Assembly (NCBI RefSeq): GCF_003591035.1
Contig: NZ_QYUO01000001.1
Coordinates: forward strand, 2,108,001-2,172,000
Direction: 5' to 3'
Length of the DNA: 64,000 bases
From: Noviherbaspirillum saxi
GTDB lineage: Bacteria; Pseudomonadota; Gammaproteobacteria; Burkholderiales; Burkholderiaceae_D
Shown here one piece after another: positions 59,467 to 64,000 of the stretch (position 1 is the first letter of the stretch; the number at the start of each line of letters is the position of its first letter). The position numbers were made by a program, and so were the translations under genes. The notes beneath the pieces are model-generated. The model did no database searches. It saw nothing but the letters and a program-made list of their open reading frames with translations, and had not been told where the DNA came from.

Positions 59467-59770
59467 TGCCAGGTTCCTTTCAAGGTCCATTGGAGATTGA
59501 ACGGATGCTCTTTCCTTGCGAAATCGCACGGGATAACAGCGCCTGGGCTTCCCTTCTTTGTGCGGTCACGCCATCTCGTTGCGCACCCGTAGATGCGGTT
59601 CAAAATAACGCTTAACGCGACTCGTTCAGCCGGGGTATCTGGAATATCGTTACGAATTTCTCACGCTTGTGGCGTGGGTCAGAGCAAACAGCTTTTCATG
59701 TAAAGCGCGCCTTGTCGGAGAGCAGCATCATGCGCCGCGCGACAAGACAGATCCTTCGAGGTGAGAAGGG
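59467..59770 (-). other. Long 5' leader of ilvBHC
   Basis: From the predicted start near 59770 to the ilvB ATG is about 300 bases with no convincing protein gene. It contains an inverted repeat CTTGTCG/CGACAAG (59711-59717, 59740-59746) and a CACGC/GCGTG hairpin (near 59670). Neither is followed by a T-tract. A branched-chain leader peptide could not be supported. Confidence 0.4.
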
Positions 59771-59776
59771 AGTGAT

Positions 59777-59805
59777 ACGTTAATGGCTCGCACCCTTTTG
59801 GTCAA
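59777..59805 (-). promoter_or_regulatory. Sigma-70 promoter of ilvBHC
   Basis: Minus-strand TTGACC and TAACGT are 17 bases apart. The -35 box is good and the -10 box only partial. The 170 bases from here to the sigma factor gene on the other strand also hold a GTGCGCC/GGCGCAC hairpin (59919-59939) and no gene. Confidence 0.5.
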
Positions 59806-59974
59806 GCTAAATTCCATTAAATCCGTTAGAAATCAAGCGGTTTCCGCAAAAACTATCCACAATAGAAGGCTTTTTTGCTAGCATGCGCACAGTTTTGCAG
59901 AACAGCCTTCCGCTAACCGTGCGCCACTTTGGGGCGCACAACCCAGGCATACAAAAGACGACGCGCCGCACCGC

Positions 59975-60544
59975 ATGGCAACTGACAAAGAACTTTCCGA
60001 CTTCCTGGAGAATGTGGAACGGCGGGCTTTTAAACAAGCCGTCTACGCGGTGCGCAAGGACGAGTCGGCGCTTGATATTGTTCAAGATGCAATGATCAAG
60101 CTGGCCGAGAAATACGGCGACAAACCGGCTGCCGAATTGCCGTTGCTGTTCCAGCGCATTCTTCAAAATACCATCCACGATTATTTCCGCCGCGAGAAAG
60201 TGCGCGGAACCTGGGTAAGCCTGTTTTCCTCGCTAGGTGCCGAGAATGAGGATTCGGATAGCTATGATATTTTGGAAACCTACGAGGCCGAAGAAGGTAC
60301 CGAAGCCGCGGAGTCCAGCGCCGACAAGGTCGAACGTGACCAGGTACTGGCGGCCATAGAACAGGAAGTACAGAAACTCCCGAGGCGTCAACGGGAAGCA
60401 TTCCTGATGCGTTATTGGCAGGATATGGATGTGGCCGAAACCGCCGCGGCGATGGGATGTTCGGAGGGCAGCGTCAAGACACACTGTTCACGTGCGACAC
60501 ATACGCTGGCGCAGGCGCTGCGAGCCAAAGGAATCACATTATGA
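59975..60544 (+). CDS. ECF-type RNA polymerase sigma factor
   Basis: 189-residue sigma-70 family protein of ECF architecture. Region 2 (about 15-80: ALDIVQDAMIKLAEKYG and LPLLFQRILQNTIHDYFRREKVRG) and region 4 (about 125-185: LPRRQREAFLMRYWQDMDVAETAAAMGCSEGSVKTHCSRATHTLAQAL) flank an acidic linker (ENEDSDSYDILETYEAEEGTEAAE), which is longer than in most ECF sigmas. Its stop overlaps the next ATG (ATGA), so it is coupled to the DUF3619 gene. It leads a four-gene set with DUF3619, DUF3106 and RDD proteins. Confidence 0.92.
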   Translation: MATDKELSDFLENVERRAFKQAVYAVRKDESALDIVQDAMIKLAEKYGDKPAAELPLLFQRILQNTIHDYFRREKVRGTWVSLFSSLGAENEDSDSYDILETYEAEEGTEAAESSADKVERDQVLAAIEQEVQKLPRRQREAFLMRYWQDMDVAETAAAMGCSEGSVKTHCSRATHTLAQALRAKGITL

Positions 60545-60948
60545 ATACCAGACAGATCAATTTTGCGTACAAGGTACGTCACGCACTGAACGAGAATCTT
60601 GACCATCTGCCTACAGAGACTACCGACAGGCTCGCCAACGCGCGAAAACTGGCACTCTCCCGCAAGAAAAAATCATCTCCTCTGCACGCCCTCGTGCCGC
60701 GGGCGGCCTTTCCCGGCAGAGGCAACGGCGGTGTCGTGAACGGCCGTTTTCCCTGGCTTGCCCGCATGGGTGTCGCGATTCCGCTGATCATCCTCGTAGC
60801 AGGGCTTGCCGGCATTTACCAGTTTGAGCAGCAGCGCCGCATTGCCGACACCGCCGAAATCGATGCCGAGGTGCTGGCGGATGAACTTCCACTGTCTGCC
60901 TACCTTGACCATGGCTTCAATGCCTTCCTTGCCAAGCGAGGCGATTGA
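60541..60948 (+). CDS. DUF3619 membrane protein, possible anti-sigma factor
   Basis: 135-residue protein. A basic cytoplasmic N-terminus (1-75; TRQINFAYKVRHALNENLDHLP) with a helical region is followed by one transmembrane helix (about 77-94: MGVAIPLIILVAGLAGIYQF) and a short acidic outer tail ending ANAFL-like SAYLDHGFNAFLAKRGD. The ATG at 60541 overlaps the sigma stop by 4 bases. Overlap with a sigma gene and single-pass topology suggest an anti-sigma partner, but it lacks the ZAS or RskA-like motifs I would recognise, so this is only inferred. Matches DUF3619 by general memory. Confidence 0.8.
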   Translation: MNTRQINFAYKVRHALNENLDHLPTETTDRLANARKLALSRKKKSSPLHALVPRAAFPGRGNGGVVNGRFPWLARMGVAIPLIILVAGLAGIYQFEQQRRIADTAEIDAEVLADELPLSAYLDHGFNAFLAKRGD

Positions 60949-60949
60949 C

Positions 60950-61615
60950 ATGAGGTGGCAGCCGATATCGATTGCCACCCGCCGATTGCGGGCGGCGTTC
61001 ATTCTGGGCGGCCTGGCCTGCACTACCGCCATCGCTGTAGCTGCATCAGGCAACCCTGCCTCAAGCTCGGCCGGTGTCCCGATGGCCGCGAGTCCGGCTG
61101 CTCCGGCAACGAAACCGCCGAATGCCTCAAAACCCTTGTGGGCTGATCTCACGCCAGCGCAACAGCAAGCGCTTGCGCCCCTCGCGGGCGAATGGGATCG
61201 GCTGGACGTTTTTCGCAAGAATAAATGGCTCGCCATCGGCAACAAGTATGCATCGATGAAGCCGGATGAGCAGCAGCGTGTTCAGGAACGCATGCACGAC
61301 TGGGTCAAGCTGACACCCGAACAGCGCCGCCTTGCGCGCGAAAGCTATACACGGACAAAGCAGCTGGGCCCTGACAAGAAAACGGCCGAATGGGAGCAGT
61401 ATCAGCAACTGCCCGACGAACAAAAGCGAAAACTGGCCGAAGCGGCAGCCGCGAAAAAGAAAATCACAACCCTGCCCTCACCTGCCGCGCAAGGCAAGGC
61501 AAGCCAGACCATTCCCCCGATCAAATCCGCGCCCAAGCCGGTGCTGGAACAATCCGTGACGCCGCAAGCGACACCGCAATCCGCAATCCCGGCCGCTGTG
61601 CCACCCTCAAAATAA
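60950..61615 (+). CDS. DUF3106 protein, probably exported
   Basis: 221-residue protein beginning MRWQPISIATRRLRAAFILGG, a signal-anchor or signal peptide (about 14-33) ending near VAASGNPA. The middle has two repeats typical of DUF3106: LTPAQQQALAPLAGEWDRLDVFRKNKWLAIGNKYASMKPDEQQRVQERMHDWVKLTPEQR, similar in style to periplasmic stress chaperone helices. The C-terminus is proline-rich. It starts one base after the DUF3619 stop. Function unknown. Confidence 0.82.
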   Translation: MRWQPISIATRRLRAAFILGGLACTTAIAVAASGNPASSSAGVPMAASPAAPATKPPNASKPLWADLTPAQQQALAPLAGEWDRLDVFRKNKWLAIGNKYASMKPDEQQRVQERMHDWVKLTPEQRRLARESYTRTKQLGPDKKTAEWEQYQQLPDEQKRKLAEAAAAKKKITTLPSPAAQGKASQTIPPIKSAPKPVLEQSVTPQATPQSAIPAAVPPSK

Positions 61616-61623
61616 GACCGACG

Positions 61624-62127
61624 TTGAACACTACTGCAATTCCTACCACCACACCTTCCCTGAAGCGTCGCCTTGCCAGCATGACCTATGAAGCCATGCT
61701 GTTGTTCGGCGTGGCCTTTGTTTCGGGCCTGGTATTCGCCACCGCCATGCAGCAAAAGCATGCTCTCTACATGCGCCATACGCTCCAGGCCTTCCTGTTC
61801 GTCGTCATCGGCCTGTACTTCATCTGGTGCTGGGTACGAAGCGGCCAGACGCTTGCCATGAAGACCTGGCACGTCAAACTGGTCACGGTGGACAACATGC
61901 CGATAGATTTTCGGCGGGCGACGATACGATATTTTCTGGGATGGATGTGGGTGCTTCCGGGGCTGCTTGCAGCGTGGGCACTTGACGTCAAAGACACGAC
62001 ATCGGTTTCACTTCTTATCGGGGGCAACGTGGTGCTGTGGACCCTTACCGCATTTCTCGATCCTCAACGGCAATTTCTGCACGACCGGATCGCAGGCACC
62101 CGGATAATTCAAGTCCCTAAACAGTGA
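61624..62127 (+). CDS. RDD-family membrane protein
   Basis: 167-residue predicted inner-membrane protein with a short cytoplasmic N-terminus and three or four hydrophobic helices; TM signature motifs are MTYEAMLLFGVAFVSGL, GLYFIWCWVRSGQTLAMKTWHVKLV and DPQRQFLHDRIAGTRII (RDD-domain features: Arg, Asp, Asp). The best start is TTG at 61624, just past the DUF3106 gene; an ATG at 61681 would also open the conserved part. RDD proteins have no settled function and are found near sigma factors or transporters. Confidence 0.82.
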   Translation: MNTTAIPTTTPSLKRRLASMTYEAMLLFGVAFVSGLVFATAMQQKHALYMRHTLQAFLFVVIGLYFIWCWVRSGQTLAMKTWHVKLVTVDNMPIDFRRATIRYFLGWMWVLPGLLAAWALDVKDTTSVSLLIGGNVVLWTLTAFLDPQRQFLHDRIAGTRIIQVPKQ

Positions 62128-62322
62128 GCCCGATGTAGCGGGAACTGAGCAAGTCGGCATACGCACTTTCGGTATTGATGAGGCATGTGCACTCAGCTAT
62201 TTTGCGCATGGCAATACGAGTGCAAACACGTGGAACGTTCTAGAACGGCACCTCTATTTTTGCCGGATTCAAAGTGATATGCCTTGGAGTACACTCAGCT
62301 CAACCCATTTCCGACTACCGCC

Positions 62323-62847
62323 ATGGCAAGCATTGTTGCGCGCCCTACCCGTCGCACTTTTCTGAAAGCCGGCTTCTTCGGCACGCTTGCACTCATGGCT
62401 GCTGGCAGCATCTACCGCATTGCCAGGCCGGAGTCCCCTCCCGGCTTTGTCATGCATCCACAGGCACGATCGGCATTGAGTGCAATTGCACCGGTGATGC
62501 TGGGCAATGCAATCGCTGAGACGCCTGTCGATATAGACAAGGCGGTATCGCTCGTTGACGATGCGATCTCGGGCTTGCCGCTACGCACCCAGCAGGAAAT
62601 CCAGAATCTGTTCGCGCTGCTCACGCTCGGACCTTCACGACGCTTCCTCGTTGGCATACCGGATGACTGGCCGCGTGCAAAACCGGAAGACATTGCTGCA
62701 TTCCTGCAGGATTGGCGCCACAGCCGCTTCGCATTAATGCAAAGCGCCTATCATGCCTTGCACGACTTGATTATCGGTCCCTGGTATGCCGACGCCTCGT
62801 CATGGGCGAGCGTCGGCTATCCGGGACCACTGAAAGAATTGAGTTAA
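62323..62847 (+). CDS. Tat-exported small subunit of a GMC dehydrogenase
   Basis: 174-residue protein with a twin-arginine signal, RRTFLKAG (residues 10-17), followed by a hydrophobic core, so it is exported folded. The ATG at 62323 is chosen because it starts the Tat peptide. The rest is helical without motifs I know (LRTQQEIQNLFALLTLGPSRRFL, IIGPWYADASSWASVGYPGP). It resembles the gamma/small subunits of fructose, sorbitol or gluconate dehydrogenases, which carry the FAD subunit across the membrane. The next gene, 7 bases on, is a GMC flavoprotein. Confidence 0.78.
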   Translation: MASIVARPTRRTFLKAGFFGTLALMAAGSIYRIARPESPPGFVMHPQARSALSAIAPVMLGNAIAETPVDIDKAVSLVDDAISGLPLRTQQEIQNLFALLTLGPSRRFLVGIPDDWPRAKPEDIAAFLQDWRHSRFALMQSAYHALHDLIIGPWYADASSWASVGYPGPLKELS

Positions 62848-62854
62848 TACATTC

Positions 62855-64000
62855 ATGGCCAAGTCCGCTTCTTCGTCCCCGATTCCGGATCCCATCCAGG
62901 CTGGACTCGCTAGCGGCTGGAAAGTCATCGATGCATCGACGCTGGTCGCCGATCGCGAAGTGGAAGCCGATGTCGCCATCATCGGAACCGGCGCCGGTGG
63001 CGGCGTGACCGCCGAAATTCTCGCGCTTGCCGGCCTCAAGGTGGTGCTGGTCGAGGAAGGCCCGCTGAAGTCCTCAAAAGACTTCAAGATGCATGAAGCA
63101 GAGGCGTATCCGGAGCTGTACCAGGAATCGGCGGCACGCAAGACTCGCGACAAGGCGATTAACATATTGCAAGGACGCAATGTCGGCGGCTCTACGACTG
63201 TCAACTGGACCTCCAGCTTCCGCACGCCCGGCGATACCTTGTCGTACTGGCAAAAGAACTTCGGTCTGAACGATTATTCGGCGGAGTCTTTGTCACCCTG
63301 GTTCACGATGATGGAGCAGCGTCTTCATATCGGTGCCTGGGCGGCGGCACCCAATGAGAACAACGATTTGCTTCGACGTGGCGCGGCACAACTCGGCATT
63401 CCTGCTGCAGCCATCCAGCGCAATGTCAAGGCATGCTGGAATCTCGGTTACTGCGGCATGGGTTGTCCTACCAATGCCAAGCAATCGATGCTGGTCACAA
63501 CGATTCCCTCCGCGCTTGCCCGAGGCGCCACGCTGTTCACGCGCACCCGCGCGGACAAACTTCTGTTCACGGGTGACAAGGTACATGGTTTATCGTGCGT
63601 GGCGCTGAATGAGCGTGGATTGGCACCGACCGGACACCGTATTCATGTTCGGGCAAAACATTATGTCGTCGCGGGCGGCGCGATCAACTCGCCAGCCTTG
63701 CTGCTGCGTTCCGGAGCACCCGACCCGCAGCACCTGTTGGGCAAGAGAACCTTTTTGCATCCAACGGTCATCTCGGCGGCCCTGCACGACAAGAAAGTGG
63801 ACGCTTATGCCGGCGCGCCGCAAACCATCTACTCGGATCACTTCCTTCAGACGCAAGCGATCGATGGGGCTATCGGTTACAAGCTGGAAGCACCGCCGCT
63901 CCATCCGCTTCTGTTTGCATCGACCATGAGCGGTTTCGGTGTACAGCATGCTGCCATGATGAAACAATTTGCACATACGCACGCCTTGCTGGCATTGCTG
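62855..64000 (+). CDS. GMC-family FAD-dependent oxidoreductase, 3'-truncated by window end
   Basis: First 382 residues of a GMC flavoprotein. The ATG at 62855 starts MAKSASSSPIPDPIQ, with no signal peptide. FAD-binding elements are DVAIIGTGAGGGVTAEILA (about 39-58), VVLVEEG, the GMC signature region LQGRNVGGSTTVNWTSSFRTP (about 105-125), and AKHYVVAGGAINSPALLLRSG. The cysteine-rich stretch ACWNLGYCGMGCP is typical of members that may bind a cofactor. It pairs with the Tat-targeted small subunit, with which it is probably exported. The catalytic His region lies outside. Substrate unknown. Confidence 0.88.
   Translation, partial: MAKSASSSPIPDPIQAGLASGWKVIDASTLVADREVEADVAIIGTGAGGGVTAEILALAGLKVVLVEEGPLKSSKDFKMHEAEAYPELYQESAARKTRDKAINILQGRNVGGSTTVNWTSSFRTPGDTLSYWQKNFGLNDYSAESLSPWFTMMEQRLHIGAWAAAPNENNDLLRRGAAQLGIPAAAIQRNVKACWNLGYCGMGCPTNAKQSMLVTTIPSALARGATLFTRTRADKLLFTGDKVHGLSCVALNERGLAPTGHRIHVRAKHYVVAGGAINSPALLLRSGAPDPQHLLGKRTFLHPTVISAALHDKKVDAYAGAPQTIYSDHFLQTQAIDGAIGYKLEAPPLHPLLFASTMSGFGVQHAAMMKQFAHTHALLALL

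Noticed and set aside
59690..59735. A short ORF MMLLSDKARFT in the ilvB leader as an attenuation peptide
   Set aside because: Only two leucines and no isoleucine or valine, no ribosome-binding site and no terminator linked to it.
62234..62245. Palindrome CGTTCTAGAACG upstream of the Tat small-subunit gene
   Set aside because: A 12-bp palindrome is expected by chance in 64 kb, and no partner site or promoter alignment supports a function.

Overview
The window looks like chromosomal DNA of a betaproteobacterium of the order Burkholderiales, most like the Oxalobacteraceae (Herminiimonas, Herbaspirillum, Collimonas type). This rests on protein sequences and on gene order: infC-rpmI-rplT-pheST-ihfA-merR, tpiA-secG-tRNA-Leu-nuoA..N-DUF2818-nudix, and ilvBHC..pssA-leuA..rpsO-pnp. 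There is no rRNA here, so the family placement is an inference. No phage, plasmid, CRISPR or classical IS element is visible.

Layout. (1) 1-3.6 kb: a branched-chain amino-acid type ABC transporter on the minus strand (livG, livF, binding protein, livH cut by the window edge). (2) 3.7-8.5 kb: 3-hydroxybutyrate-oligomer hydrolase, a short-chain dehydrogenase behind a clear sigma-54 promoter, and a PAS/AAA+/Fis sigma-54 activator. (3) 8.6-17 kb: the translation cluster thrS, infC, rpmI, rplT, pheS, pheT, ihfA and merR, with tRNA-Val(GAC) upstream of thrS; infC appears to start at AUA. (4) 17-28.5 kb: zinc CDF exporter, relA-ridA-hydrolase, 3-hydroxybutyrate dehydrogenase, succinyl-CoA:3-oxoacid CoA-transferase, a PAS-LuxR regulator, thioesterase, SDR, ETF-ubiquinone oxidoreductase and a Nudix hydrolase. 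(5) 28.6-43.6 kb: a complete 14-gene complex I operon (nuoA-N) plus DUF2818. (6) 43.7-51.5 kb: tRNA-Leu(GAG), secG, tpiA, quinone oxidoreductase, a PAS/GAF/GGDEF cyclase, pnp and rpsO. (7) 51.7-59.5 kb: lipoprotein, leuA with a leucine-rich leader ORF, pssA, a SIMPL-domain protein and ilvC-ilvH-ilvB. (8) 60-64 kb: an ECF sigma factor with DUF3619, DUF3106 and RDD membrane protein, then a Tat-exported small subunit and a GMC oxidoreductase cut by the window end.

How the genes connect. Oligomer hydrolase, 3-hydroxybutyrate dehydrogenase and CoA-transferase together would take 3-hydroxybutyrate oligomers to acetoacetyl-CoA. ETF-QO and complex I both feed the quinone pool. ilvBHC and leuA form the branched-chain amino-acid branch.

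The least explained structures are: two 162-bp copies of a small element with about 22-bp terminal inverted repeats, 46 kb apart in opposite orientation; a leucine-codon-rich, apparently leaderless ORF in front of leuA, whose promoter lies in a 12-bp inverted repeat; the sigma factor/DUF3619/DUF3106/RDD cluster; and an arginine in place of the Walker A lysine of LivF.
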